A DNA stretch of 64,000 bases from Treponema sp. (GCA_017525605.1 JAFXSM010000038.1:1-64000), one strand, 5' to 3'; counted from the first letter of the stretch, positions 1 to 8,636 are shown. Program-made: numbers and translations. The notes: a model not told the origin generated them from the sequence alone.

Positions 1-1
1 C

Positions 2-406
2 AATTGCAACATCACCGCCCTTTCGCATCCGTGCCTTACGATAAAGGACGGAATCGCAATCGAAGACGAAGAGTTTCTGTACCTCGCAAGCCAGAAAGAA
101 TCAATCGTAATCCCCGACGGCATTGCGACAATCGGCGAGAATGCGTTCTTTTATTGTTATTCGCTCGAATTAGTGTCGATTCCGCAAAGCGTAAAGGAAA
201 TCCATGGAAATCCGTTCGCGGGGTGCGTCATCAGGGAACTTTATCATCCGTGCTTTACGATAAAGGCCGGAATTGCAGTTCGGGACAACAAATTCCTGTA
301 TTGCGAGAGACTGCGCAGTTCAATCACAATCCCCGACGGCGTTTTCTGGGAACGGAACACAGCCACAGGCTGTTTCTCAAAAAGACAGGCAAAGTCTGTC
401 TTGTAA
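2..406 (+). CDS. BspA-type leucine-rich repeat protein, 3' end (partial)
   Basis: The reading frame is open from the window edge to TAA at 404-406, so only the last 134 residues are visible. They show two and a half BspA-like (LRR_5) units: the step 'IPDGIATIGENAFFYC' followed by 'SIPQSVKEIHGNPFAGC', then a linker and a further 'ITIPDG'. BspA repeats in treponemes and other mucosal bacteria belong to surface proteins that bind host or matrix proteins. The last repeat breaks off: after ITIPDG the sequence becomes basic and unlike an LRR (ending RQAKSVL), and the DNA there carries two small inverted repeats (ACAGCC/GGCTGT, AAGACAG/CTGTCTT). The 3' end may therefore be altered. The repeat family is secure; the full length and N-terminal export signal cannot be judged. 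Confidence 0.75.
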   Translation, partial: NCNITALSHPCLTIKDGIAIEDEEFLYLASQKESIVIPDGIATIGENAFFYCYSLELVSIPQSVKEIHGNPFAGCVIRELYHPCFTIKAGIAVRDNKFLYCERLRSSITIPDGVFWERNTATGCFSKRQAKSVL

Positions 407-429
407 ACGAGTAAATGAGGAGAGTTTTG

Positions 430-1101
430 ATGAAAAGTGTAGTTTTGGGCGAAATTGTAGACAAAGAAGTATCTGTGAACGGCGAAATGGTTTCAAAGCG
501 ACTTGAAGTTTCTTCTATCGAGGAATACGACAACAATGGCAACGAACTTCATTATAAAGACAACGACGGCTATGAATATTGGACGGAATATGACAGCAAT
601 GGAAACGAGATTCATTCCAAGGACGCCGACAGCAAAGAAGAATGGTATGAATATGAATACGATGACAAGGGAAATGTGATTCATTCCAAGGACGCCGACA
701 GCAAAGAAGAATGGTATGAATATGAATACGATGACAAGGGAAATGTGATTTATTTCAAAGACGCCGACGGCAAAGAAGAATGGTATGAATATGAATACGA
801 TGACAAGGGAAATGTGATTCATAGCAAAGACAGCGACGGCTATGAAAAGTGGTATGATTACGACAGCAATGGAAAAGTGATTCATTCCAAGAACAGCGAC
901 GGCAATGAATCGTGGTATGAATACGATAACAATGGAAATCAGATTTATTTCAAAGACCGCTATTTTGAATTGTGGAAGGAATATGACAGCAAAGGAAATG
1001 CGATTTATTTCAAAGACGCCGAAGGCAAAGAAAGTTGGTATGAATACACGTTCTGGGACAACGGCAAAGTAAAAACGAAAACTACATACAGCACAATTTG
1101 A
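430..1101 (+). CDS. Protein of 21-23-residue tyrosine/acidic repeats (YD/RHS-like)
   Basis: 223 residues. The start is taken at ATG 430 because GAGGAG (417-422) lies at proper spacing; an in-frame ATG at 415 overlaps that site. After a short N-terminal segment the protein is nine or so repeats with the pattern E-Y-D-x-x-G-N-x-I-x-S/F-K-D-x-D/E-G-x-E-x-W-Y. The DNA period is 69 bp at 622, 691, 760 and 829, then 63 bp, and adjacent units near 622-830 are almost identical, so the array has recently expanded or been homogenised. The pattern resembles YD/RHS wall-associated repeats and related treponemal repeat proteins, which form beta-rich carbohydrate- or surface-binding rods. No signal peptide is evident. 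Function unknown; it follows the BspA-like gene by 23 bp and may be cotranscribed. Confidence 0.75.
   Translation: MKSVVLGEIVDKEVSVNGEMVSKRLEVSSIEEYDNNGNELHYKDNDGYEYWTEYDSNGNEIHSKDADSKEEWYEYEYDDKGNVIHSKDADSKEEWYEYEYDDKGNVIYFKDADGKEEWYEYEYDDKGNVIHSKDSDGYEKWYDYDSNGKVIHSKNSDGNESWYEYDNNGNQIYFKDRYFELWKEYDSKGNAIYFKDAEGKESWYEYTFWDNGKVKTKTTYSTI
622..897 (+). repeat. In-frame tandem repeat, 69-bp period
   Basis: Four units begin at 622, 691, 760 and 829, each 69 bp (23 codons), followed by a 63-bp spaced unit at 892. Units one and two are practically identical; later ones differ mainly at codons for the variable D/N/S positions. The period is a multiple of three throughout, which fits protein repeats rather than a CRISPR or satellite. 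Confidence 0.85.
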
Positions 1102-1271
1102 GCAGTGAGGGAGAAGTGCGCGGATGGGGAAGCTGAGTGTCGAGTGGAGAGTTGAGAATTGGCGAGTGAATTTATGAAAGGATTTCGGACTCCTGTTCAA
1201 GGCGGAGTTCGGGGTGCAGGTTGCCACAAGAATCGTCTGGAGATCAAGCTGATTTGGAAGCCGAATGTTGC

Positions 1272-2093
1272 CTACTCGACTTCGACAATCGCGATTTCCG
1301 GGCGGTTGAAAAACCTCGGAAGCGGAGTGCTTTCCCGCGCAAGTCCGCGGCTCACTACTAGTACGCTTCCGTTTGGCTGTTTGTAAGGTCCGTTCACATA
1401 TTTTGCGAAAAATCCCTGGTCGGGCGCATACAATCCTCTGTTCAAAAATGGAATTCTGATTTGCCCTGCATGTGCCTGTCCCGCAAGAATCAAATCAAAA
1501 TCATATTGCCCATAGATTTTCGTTCTTTCGGGTCTGTGGCTTGCGAGGATTTTCAGGTGTGATTCGCTCGTCTTTGAAAACGCGCTGTCAATCTGCTTTT
1601 TCCATTCGGATTCTCCCATATAGAACGGGTCGTCAACTCCGCAGACATCGATTTCAGCACCGTTCACGCTTATGCTTCTGCAATTACCGGACAACACGGT
1701 CACGCCGATGCTCTGCACATAATCTTTCATCTCTCGGACTCTTCCGCTCCACAGTTCGTGGTTTCCAGTGACATAAAAGCACGGACATATTTCCGCAAGT
1801 CGTTCGAGCAGAATTTTCGCATTTTCGTCTGGAATTTTGTCGTCGAATATGTCTCCCGAAAGAACTGCGATGTCGGGTTTCTCCCTCTCGATTTTGCTGA
1901 AAATCTGCCCCTGTTCTCTTCCGTACCAGCACGAATGCAAGTCTGTTATGAGCGCAATCCGCACTTTTCCAGAGCCGACCTTCGGCGAGTCTATCGAAAT
2001 CCGCTCGACGGCAGGTAGCCACGAGTAGAGCGTCCAAGCGGCGAGAAATATCGTCACTGTCAAAATGATGGAGAGTGTTCTACGGATTGTCAT
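1272..2093 (-). CDS. Membrane-anchored calcineurin-like metallophosphoesterase (YkuE-like)
   Basis: 273 residues. An N-terminal membrane segment (about 8-26) precedes a metallophosphoesterase fold. Metal ligands are visible in order: D51-x-H53 (TDLHS), G-D81-x-x-D84, G-N111-H112-E, H186 (SHRPE), and a final motif A-G-Q206-A-H208-A-G-Q. In most relatives that last motif is GHxHGGQ, so the first histidine is glutamine here, a one-base change (CAC/CAT to CAG). The family hydrolyses phosphoesters with a two-metal centre; YkuE-like members sit on the membrane and act on phospholipid or undecaprenyl-type substrates, but the substrate cannot be named here. It starts 25 bp after the vWA gene on the same strand and is probably cotranscribed. 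A weak GAGAGG lies rather far (about 17 nt) upstream of the ATG. Confidence 0.82.
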   Translation of the reverse strand: MTIRRTLSIILTVTIFLAAWTLYSWLPAVERISIDSPKVGSGKVRIALITDLHSCWYGREQGQIFSKIEREKPDIAVLSGDIFDDKIPDENAKILLERLAEICPCFYVTGNHELWSGRVREMKDYVQSIGVTVLSGNCRSISVNGAEIDVCGVDDPFYMGESEWKKQIDSAFSKTSESHLKILASHRPERTKIYGQYDFDLILAGQAHAGQIRIPFLNRGLYAPDQGFFAKYVNGPYKQPNGSVLVVSRGLARESTPLPRFFNRPEIAIVEVE

Positions 2094-2118
2094 TTTTTAA
2101 AAGCTTCTGCCTCTCATT

Positions 2119-3486
2119 TCACTTCATCCCCTCTACCGCGTTCAAAAGCTCGCTTGTTTCCGCGGTCTTTTGGATACGCTTCATCTCTTTCGCCTTCCGC
2201 TCGCTGATGGCGTCCCTGTATTTCTCATCCATGATGATGAGGCAGTCGATGGCGATGTTCTTGCGCTTGGCCAGGGACATGACATTTTCAAAGTTGATGT
2301 CCTGGCGGCCTCTCGGTGTCGGGTGCGGCTCCGCGTCTCCAATCAAGACGATTTTCTTCTTGGCGTTCGGCGACCAGTCGAAGTAGCGGAGGCAGGCGTA
2401 CAATGCCTCGTAGACGGCTTCCGGCCTGTCGCCGCCGGCTTTGATTTCGGCGTTCTTCAGCCATGACGCGAATTGGTCAACAGGGGAAAGCCCCACGTCC
2501 GCAAAGCCGAAAATCTTCACGGGCAGGTTCTTGTCGTTGTAGTCTTCGCCGTAGTCCTTGTAGAGGAGCAGACCGAGCGAGATGTCCTTGAAAAGCTTCA
2601 CCTGCTTTTTCAATTTCGGAATCCAGTTGCCCAAAAGCTCCCGGAAGTCGTCCTTCATGCTGCCCGTCGCATCGATTGCGAAGACAATCTCCACTTTCGG
2701 CTCGTCCTTCACTTCGTCCAAAAGTTTCGTCAAATCCTTGCTCAAGTCCCAGTACGCTATCGAATGGAGCAGCTCTCCGTCCCCCTCTTCCGCGATTTTC
2801 TGGAACTGCTTCTCTGCCTCGTTGATGAATTCTTCGTCCTTTTTCTCCTCTTTCTTTTCGACTGGCTTCTCCTCTCTGTCCAGCTTGACGTTCACTTCAA
2901 GCTCGACCTCCTTTTCCTTTCTCGGCTTCCTGAGGTTCACCTTGAAAGGATTGTCCCTGAACTCTCCGCCCTCGTATTCGCCGTATTTCTTGGAGAACGC
3001 CCTGATGTTGATGAAGGAGCCGTCCTCGATTTTGATTTCGCCGTTCCGTGTCCACGCGTAGCCGTAGACGACGGTCTCAGGAACGTAGATGTGGAAGCAC
3101 TCTCCAAGATATTTGTTGTTCTCCGCAGTCGATGAAATCAACGAGAATTTCGCGCTTGGGGACTCCAGCACTTTTCCGTTCAGATAGCGGATTTCGTTTC
3201 CGTTTATCGAATTGAATTCCTTCGCCCGGAAAGCGTAGTTGTTGGATTTTTCCTTTGGGTCCTTCGTCGTTTCCGTGAGGAGCACGCTCTCCATGCCCGG
3301 TTTCTTCCGTATGTAGAGGTGGAATCCGTTTTTGTCGCGCAAATCCTCGCCCTTCAACAGATGGCACTGGTATTCCGGGACAATCATCAAGTCTGACGCG
3401 TTGATTTTCAAGTCCGCGGAAAACGCCGAAAGCGCGCAAAGAAACGAGACTAGGAGAGACACGACTTTTTTTATTGATTCCTTCAT
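2119..3486 (-). CDS. Secreted von Willebrand factor A (vWA) domain protein
   Basis: 455 residues from ATG 3486; GGAAG lies about ten bases before this ATG and a signal peptide follows directly (MKESIKK, then a hydrophobic stretch ending SAFSA). In-frame ATGs at 3495 and 3531 give poorer contexts. The N-terminal half is of unknown fold. Around residues 195-225 there is a very charged KEEK-rich linker. The C-terminal 190 residues form a vWA domain with a MIDAS motif D-A-T-G-S near residue 272 and a later G-D-A-E. vWA domains bind metal and mediate protein contacts; the export signal places this one in the periplasm or outside. It is divergent from metH, with 105 bp between, and upstream of the phosphoesterase gene. 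Function beyond the domain is unknown. Confidence 0.8.
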   Translation of the reverse strand: MKESIKKVVSLLVSFLCALSAFSADLKINASDLMIVPEYQCHLLKGEDLRDKNGFHLYIRKKPGMESVLLTETTKDPKEKSNNYAFRAKEFNSINGNEIRYLNGKVLESPSAKFSLISSTAENNKYLGECFHIYVPETVVYGYAWTRNGEIKIEDGSFINIRAFSKKYGEYEGGEFRDNPFKVNLRKPRKEKEVELEVNVKLDREEKPVEKKEEKKDEEFINEAEKQFQKIAEEGDGELLHSIAYWDLSKDLTKLLDEVKDEPKVEIVFAIDATGSMKDDFRELLGNWIPKLKKQVKLFKDISLGLLLYKDYGEDYNDKNLPVKIFGFADVGLSPVDQFASWLKNAEIKAGGDRPEAVYEALYACLRYFDWSPNAKKKIVLIGDAEPHPTPRGRQDINFENVMSLAKRKNIAIDCLIIMDEKYRDAISERKAKEMKRIQKTAETSELLNAVEGMK

Positions 3487-3591
3487 TGATTCCATTCTTC
3501 CAATTTTATTTTGAGATTCCGCACAAAACAAGAACTAATTTGATACAATCGAACGGCATGGCTTTTTGAAAGCTGTGCGGAGGAAAATGAT

Positions 3592-6168
3592 ATGAAGCCA
3601 AATTTCAGGGAATTCTTGAAATCCCAAATAGAGAATGGAAAGCCGGTGTTTTTCGACGGTGGAATGGGAACGATGATTCAAGCTTCGGGCGTGACGGAGT
3701 ACGACATTCCCGAAGACCTTTCCATAACGCACCCGGATTTGATAAAGAAAATCCACAGGCAGTATCTGGACGCGGGCGCGAACGTCTTGACCGCGAACTC
3801 GTTCGGGATAAATCCGCTCAAGATAGAGTCGGCCGACTACACGCTCGAAGAGTATCTGAAGGCCGAGATGAAGATAATGCTCGACGCGATTGGCGAATGC
3901 GAAAGAGACGGCAACACGGAAATGCACTATGCCGCCTGGGATACGGGTCAGATTGGCCGCCTGCTTGAGCCGATGGGCGACATGACGTTCGACGAAGCGT
4001 ACGAGGCGTACAAGGTCGCGGCGACGACGGCTGAAAAATACGGCGCGGAACTCGCCATAATCGAGACGATGAGCGACCTGCACGAGATGAAGGCCGCGAT
4101 TCTCGCCGTGAAGGAGAACACTTCCCTTCCAATCGTCGCCACCCCCACGTTCCAGGAAAACCTTCGGACGCTCACGGGCGCGGACGTTCTCACCTGCGTG
4201 ACGTACCTTGAGGCTCTCCGGGTGGACGTTCTCGGGTTCAACTGCGGCGGAAGCCTTGCGGACGGCGAGGAGCTTACGAGGCAGTTCTGCAGGTATTCGC
4301 ACACGCCCGTCCTGATTCAGCCGAATGCCGGAATCCCGACTGTCATAAACGGAAAGGCGGTCTTCCTCGTGAACCCGGATTCGTTCGCCGAGTCGCAGCT
4401 GAAGAACCGGGTGGAGGGAGCCGCCCTGCTCGGAGGCTGCTGCGGAACGACACCCGCCCACATCGCCTCCATGAAAAAAGCCGTGCTTGAGAACCCGAAG
4501 CCGCAATTCTCCGCCGAGAGTGTCGCGGCAAATAAGGAATTCCGCAACGTGACTTTCATCTGCTCCTACAATTCCACGGTGCAAATCGGGGGCAGGGCAG
4601 GTCCGCAGATTGTGGGAGAGAGAATCAACCCGACCGGAAAAAAGAAGGTGAAGGCGGCTTTGCAGGCGCACGACATGAATTTCGTTTTGGAGGAGGCGGA
4701 AAGCCAGATAAACGCCGGCGCGCAAATCCTCGACGTGAACGTGGGACTTCCGGGAATCGACGAGGCTCAGACGATGGTGGACGCTGTGGAGACGATTCAG
4801 GCCGCGTTCAACACACCGCTCCAGCTCGATTCGAGCGAGGCGCCGGTCTTGGAGAAGGGCTTGAGGTACTACAACGGAAAGGCGCTCATCAATTCAGTGA
4901 ACGGCAGGCAGGACGTGATGGACAAGGTGCTTCCGCTCGTCGCCCACTACGGCGGCTCGGTCGTCGCCCTCTGCATCGACGAGAACGGAATCGCGCCCAC
5001 GGCCGAAGGAAGGTGCGCCGTGGCGAGGAAAATCATCGCCGAGGCCGCAAAGTACGGAATCCCCGTCCGCGACATCGTGATAGACACGCTCACGCTCACG
5101 GTCTCCTCCCAGCAGAAAGAGGCACTCGAAACTTGCCGTGCAATCTCCATATTAAAGGAAGAATTCAGCTCGCAGGGGCTTCAGTTCATTCTTGGAGTCT
5201 CGAATATCTCGTTCGGGCTTCCTCGCCGCGACATCGTGAACTCAAGGTTCTTCTCGATGGCACTTTATGCGGGACTCACAGCCTGCATCATAAACCCGCT
5301 TTCCGAGCCGATGATGGAGACCTACTACGGCTACCGCGCCCTTGCCGGCTACGACGAGAACTGCCTTTCGTACATCGAAAAATACAACGGAACGAATCCG
5401 CCAGTCTACGGCTTGACCACAGCCGACATCGTAACCGCCAAGCAGAATTCCGCATCGAAAAGCGAATCGAAATCCACTTCCGCTTCAGATTCGGCAAAAG
5501 TCAATCTTCCAAGCGACCTCTCCGACGACGAGAAGACGCTCATCGAAATGATTTGCAAGGGCTTCAAGGATTCTTCCCCAGAAATCACCCAAAAACTCCT
5601 CGATTCCGGGAAGGTTCCCGTCGACATAATCGACCGCTGCATCGTTCCCGCCCTGGATTTGGTGGGAAAGGATTTCGAGGTCGGGAAGAAATTCCTTCCG
5701 CAGCTCCTCCTTTCCGCAGACACGGTTTCCGCTTCTTTTGGGGTGATAAAATCGTTCATGGAGAATTCCGGTGTGGAGCAGGAGGAGAAGGGCAAAATCG
5801 TCATCGCCACGGTCTTCGGCGACATCCACGACATCGGAAAGAACATCGTGAAGGCCATGCTCGAAAACTACGGCTACACGGTCATCGACCTCGGAAAGAA
5901 CGTCCCGTATGAGACCGTCGTGAACACCGTAATCGAACAGGACATCAAGCTCGTCGGCCTTTCCGCCCTCATGACCACGACCGTGGGCAACATGGAGACC
6001 ACGATAAAGATGCTCCGCGAGGCCACCGAAAAAGCCGGAAAGTCCGTGAAAATCGTCGCCGGAGGAGCCGTCCTCACCGCCGACTACGCCGAGAAAATCG
6101 GCGCCGACTTCTACGGCAAGGACGCGATGGCGACCGTGAACATCGCCAAGCAGGTGTTTGGGAAGTAA
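3592..6168 (+). CDS. metH: Cobalamin-dependent methionine synthase, short form lacking the reactivation domain
   Basis: 858 residues; ATG 3592 is preceded by GGAGG. The enzyme transfers the methyl group of 5-methyltetrahydrofolate to homocysteine through cobalamin. Domains in order: homocysteine-binding barrel (about 1-300) with zinc ligands Cys218 (FNCGG) and Cys283/Cys284 (GGCCG); pterin-binding barrel (about 325-600) starting at IVGERINPTGKKK; a Ser/Lys-rich linker (about 620-640); cobalamin cap (about 645-725); and the Rossmann cobalamin domain with D-I-H746-D-I-G, the axial histidine ligand. It ends 112 residues after that motif, so the AdoMet-binding reactivation domain of the roughly 1200-residue E. 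coli enzyme is absent. A second copy of its last 130 codons lies at 8637-9026. No cobalamin riboswitch fits in the short upstream gap. Confidence 0.95.
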   Translation: MKPNFREFLKSQIENGKPVFFDGGMGTMIQASGVTEYDIPEDLSITHPDLIKKIHRQYLDAGANVLTANSFGINPLKIESADYTLEEYLKAEMKIMLDAIGECERDGNTEMHYAAWDTGQIGRLLEPMGDMTFDEAYEAYKVAATTAEKYGAELAIIETMSDLHEMKAAILAVKENTSLPIVATPTFQENLRTLTGADVLTCVTYLEALRVDVLGFNCGGSLADGEELTRQFCRYSHTPVLIQPNAGIPTVINGKAVFLVNPDSFAESQLKNRVEGAALLGGCCGTTPAHIASMKKAVLENPKPQFSAESVAANKEFRNVTFICSYNSTVQIGGRAGPQIVGERINPTGKKKVKAALQAHDMNFVLEEAESQINAGAQILDVNVGLPGIDEAQTMVDAVETIQAAFNTPLQLDSSEAPVLEKGLRYYNGKALINSVNGRQDVMDKVLPLVAHYGGSVVALCIDENGIAPTAEGRCAVARKIIAEAAKYGIPVRDIVIDTLTLTVSSQQKEALETCRAISILKEEFSSQGLQFILGVSNISFGLPRRDIVNSRFFSMALYAGLTACIINPLSEPMMETYYGYRALAGYDENCLSYIEKYNGTNPPVYGLTTADIVTAKQNSASKSESKSTSASDSAKVNLPSDLSDDEKTLIEMICKGFKDSSPEITQKLLDSGKVPVDIIDRCIVPALDLVGKDFEVGKKFLPQLLLSADTVSASFGVIKSFMENSGVEQEEKGKIVIATVFGDIHDIGKNIVKAMLENYGYTVIDLGKNVPYETVVNTVIEQDIKLVGLSALMTTTVGNMETTIKMLREATEKAGKSVKIVAGGAVLTADYAEKIGADFYGKDAMATVNIAKQVFGK

Positions 6169-6173
6169 ACGTG

Positions 6174-6260
6174 CGAATGTCGAGTTAATGCAGATTGTAG
6201 TTGCAGAAACAAGCTCCTGCTTGTTTCTGCCATTGCATTGTAAAATTCGGCATTCCCCCT
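6174..6260. repeat. Hairpin repeat after metH (possible bidirectional terminator)
   Basis: A perfect 12-bp stem (GCAGAAACAAGC at 6203-6214 with GCTTGTTTCTGC at 6219-6230, loop TCCT) lies between the convergent ends of metH and the first acetylesterase gene. It is flanked by ATGTCGAGTTAATGCA on the left and TTGCATTGTAAAATTCGGCATT-like sequence on the right. Pieces of these flanks recur at 9033, 28152-28185 and 57657-57802, so this is a dispersed element rather than a one-off terminator. No U-run follows the stem directly. Confidence 0.6.
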
Positions 6261-6269
6261 GGCAAACAT

Positions 6270-8333
6270 CTATCTTATCAAGCCGTAAATCATGAAAGAC
6301 GAAAGCATGAATGCGGATTCTGTGCTTTCTTTTGTGTCTTTGTTTGAGGGGTAGATTCTCACGTAAATTGTTTCTTTTCCTTTCAGCGGCAAAGCCAACG
6401 CCTCGGATGTTGAGAATTCTTCCGTGACGTCATTGTGTTTCATGCTTCCGCTTTTGACGAACGGAGTCGGATTTTTGAATTTCTTGTCGGTTGAATAATA
6501 AGCGTGCCATCTCATGTTTTTTGTGGAAGCCGAGCCTGCGTTGAACGAAAATCCGTTTATGACCACGTTTTGGGAAGCTGCCGAAAGCGCAAATTCTATG
6601 TAAATATCGTCATTTTTTGCGCCGGAATCGTTTATGCCCCATTTTCCGCCTGGAACATTGAATATAGCGGCGTAATTCCCGTCATCATCAGGTGAAAATT
6701 CTCTTTTTGGGGCAAGTGATTCCAATCCTGAAAGTTTTACGTCGAAAATCTTCAGTTTCGAAGCGTTTTCCGAAGCACTTTTTGCAGTTGCGCCGGGAAT
6801 GAATTTTCCTTCTTCGTCTGTAAGTGCCCATGTGACGCTGAAATTTTTTCCGTCAACAAATTTTTCTTTTCCAGCTCCGGAAACAGAAATCTTCTGCTTT
6901 TTGTTTGCCTTCGGAGTGTCTGGAAAATTGCCGAATTCGATTTCTGCGTTTTCGTGAGAGATTTCGATTTTTCCGTCGTACGAAGATTTTTTTACAGGAT
7001 TGAATTTCACGAAAATCTCCGTGCCGAATTTTATTTTTGAGCAGTCAATTGAAAGAGCAGAGGAATATTCTCCGTCTTTTGAAAGCGAGAGAGAATAACC
7101 TTTCGGAGCTTTCAGGTTGATTTTCCCGGAATCCACTCCGAGCAAAGAAACGTCGAACGAGATGATTTTTTGAGTATTCACATCGCATCTTCCAAAAGAA
7201 ATCTCTTTTGCGCCAACGAAAATCTTTGGCTTTGGGGAAACGATGTACTCCGAAAAATAACCTTGCTTTTTCAAATCCGAAGTGACGAGAGACGCAAGCT
7301 CGAATGCTCCGAATTTCCTTTCGTGAGTGGAATCCGAAGAAATATAAAAAAGCTTTGTAAGCCCTTCTTTGTCGAATTCGCTGACCAAATCCGCGCTCAT
7401 GTTTGTCATGTCAACGAAAATGGCATTGTGCTTCTCGCAAGCCCTTCTCATCGCTTCAGGATAATTCCCGCGCGGAGTTGTTTCGCCACTGCTTTTTCCT
7501 TCCAAGTTGTGCTTGCCTTTCTCGGTTATCTTTCCGCCGCTGATGTATTTTCTGACAAACGGAGAAACCATAACTGGAATTCCACCCAATGCTCTTGTTT
7601 CTACAATGTACCTTTCCATGTAATCATAGAAAGTTCCAGCAACTGTCCCGTTCTGATTTTTCTCCGCGAACGTGAAGGAGGCTCCGTATTCCCCGACTTT
7701 CGAGTCCCCGCCCGAAAGGCTTCTCTGGTCATTGTGCCCGAATGAGAAGAACACTACGCTTGTTATCCCTTTCTTTTTGTTTTCCTGCAATTTTTCTTTT
7801 ACGACTTTCCATCTTGAAATCTCGTTCCAGAAATATCTTGACGAGCGACCTCCGTTTGAAACTGAGTTGTCAACGTTCGCTTTTTCCGAATCCCAAAAGA
7901 AAGTCATCGCCTGTCCGAGCCCGTATTGGTCAACATTGTTCGGCGCATAATCGCGCATGATTGAATCCCCGCACATTATGACATCGATTTTTCCGCTGAG
8001 ATTTTTCGCATCCACAACATCCTTTGTCGGTGCGCGGTTCGGTTCTTCAACTTTTATAGAAAAATCGACTTTTGCGCCGTCGCTGAACGCGGAAACGACC
8101 GTTTCTCCGCCCGAAAGCGAAACTACTGTTCCGTTTTCATCGACGCTCACGATATAAGGATTTTCCACGCTCCATGAAACTTTCTTCCCGCTAAGTTCCG
8201 TGTTCTCAAGCGAGAGCTTCGTCTTCAAATCAGGCGTCTCGAACGAAACTGAGTGATCGTCAACATTCACACCAACAGCAAATGCACTTTTTATCCCCAA
8301 AAGAACAAAAAGCCCCAATCCAAGTTTTTTCAT
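6270..8333 (-). CDS. Secreted rhamnogalacturonan acetylesterase-like SGNH hydrolase (CE12-like), copy 1
   Basis: 687 residues with signal peptide (MKKLGLGLFVLLGIKSAFA). A Big2-like Ig domain (about 25-105; SVENPYIVSVDENGTV) precedes the SGNH catalytic domain (about 110-390), whose blocks are C-G-D-S-I (Ser nucleophile), N-G-G-R-S-S, F-G-H-N-D and D-S-T-H-E (Asp/His). These match rhamnogalacturonan acetylesterases, which remove acetyl groups from the pectin backbone. Residues about 390-690 form a non-catalytic C-terminal region, probably substrate- or surface-binding, ending in a beta-sandwich-like part. The start has AGGAG at good spacing and sits inside an 88-bp leader nearly identical to that of the second copy at 10595. 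It is convergent with metH. Confidence 0.87.
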   Translation of the reverse strand: MKKLGLGLFVLLGIKSAFAVGVNVDDHSVSFETPDLKTKLSLENTELSGKKVSWSVENPYIVSVDENGTVVSLSGGETVVSAFSDGAKVDFSIKVEEPNRAPTKDVVDAKNLSGKIDVIMCGDSIMRDYAPNNVDQYGLGQAMTFFWDSEKANVDNSVSNGGRSSRYFWNEISRWKVVKEKLQENKKKGITSVVFFSFGHNDQRSLSGGDSKVGEYGASFTFAEKNQNGTVAGTFYDYMERYIVETRALGGIPVMVSPFVRKYISGGKITEKGKHNLEGKSSGETTPRGNYPEAMRRACEKHNAIFVDMTNMSADLVSEFDKEGLTKLFYISSDSTHERKFGAFELASLVTSDLKKQGYFSEYIVSPKPKIFVGAKEISFGRCDVNTQKIISFDVSLLGVDSGKINLKAPKGYSLSLSKDGEYSSALSIDCSKIKFGTEIFVKFNPVKKSSYDGKIEISHENAEIEFGNFPDTPKANKKQKISVSGAGKEKFVDGKNFSVTWALTDEEGKFIPGATAKSASENASKLKIFDVKLSGLESLAPKREFSPDDDGNYAAIFNVPGGKWGINDSGAKNDDIYIEFALSAASQNVVINGFSFNAGSASTKNMRWHAYYSTDKKFKNPTPFVKSGSMKHNDVTEEFSTSEALALPLKGKETIYVRIYPSNKDTKESTESAFMLSSFMIYGLIR

Positions 8334-8418
8334 TTTTGTATCTCCTGAAAAAATTATCGCATTAGTTTTCTGTCTTCGCTGTGAGTTCCCCGTTCAGATT
8401 TAATAACTTCCCGACAAT
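8331..8418 (-). repeat. 88-bp acetylesterase leader repeat, copy A
   Basis: Identical at 87 of 88 positions to 10593-10680. It holds the start codon and ribosome binding site (CAGGAGATACAAAAATG) of the first acetylesterase gene. At the distal end are the last codons of the methyltransferase gene (LSGSY and TAA), although the methyltransferase here is only a relic. A GATAAT in the repeat could be a -10 box for both esterases, but no good -35 stands beside it. Confidence 0.9.
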
Positions 8419-8516
8419 CGACGGTTGCCGAGGTTCATACGCTTAAAACGCATGGCTCATTGTAATAGGGAATCAAAGAATCGTGCGTCATCAAAAGCAT
8501 ATTCTCTGATTTTGCA
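8419..8516. other. 98 bp of unassigned sequence between repeat A and the methyltransferase relic
   Basis: With the flanking repeat and relic this completes the 303-bp gene-free stretch 8334-8636. I see no convincing ORF, hairpin or RNA here. It separates two pieces that are adjacent in the intact methyltransferase gene, so it is either inserted DNA or decayed coding sequence. Confidence 0.4.
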
Positions 8517-8636
8517 TTGTCAAATCCTCGTACATCTTGAAAAGTTCGCCCACAATCTCCGCTTCCGTCATATCCTTCCTGAACCCGTACGCCGCCATCA
8601 CCGCTTTGTCGTTTTCGCGGTGGGCTTTGCGCAGTT
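8517..8636 (-). pseudogene. Relic of a DNA methyltransferase C-terminus
   Basis: Read on the minus strand this gives LRKAHRENDKAVMAAYGF and then a tail containing DMTEAEIVGELFKMYEDL. It aligns without gaps to the C-terminus of the methyltransferase at 10662-13601 (LRKAHRENDNAVMEAYEF, EAEIVAKLFAMYEEL). About a third of residues differ, so it descends from a divergent allele rather than a fresh copy of the neighbour. Its upstream side is cut at 8636, where the metH fragment begins on the other strand. Confidence 0.8.

Noticed and set aside
622..897. CRISPR-like regular repeats
   Set aside because: The period is 69 bp with no spacers, in frame with a protein repeat of 23 residues.
493..1227. 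244-codon antisense ORF over the repeat protein
   Set aside because: Periodic product is the shadow of the sense repeats, and it has no ribosome binding site.
3487..3591. Cobalamin or SAM riboswitch before metH
   Set aside because: The divergent gap is 105 bp, too short for a cobalamin riboswitch, and no B12 box or SAM-type stem set is visible.
3535..4725. 396-codon antisense ORF over metH
   Set aside because: Third-position bias of a GC-rich coding frame keeps the opposite strand open; the His/Arg-rich product matches nothing.
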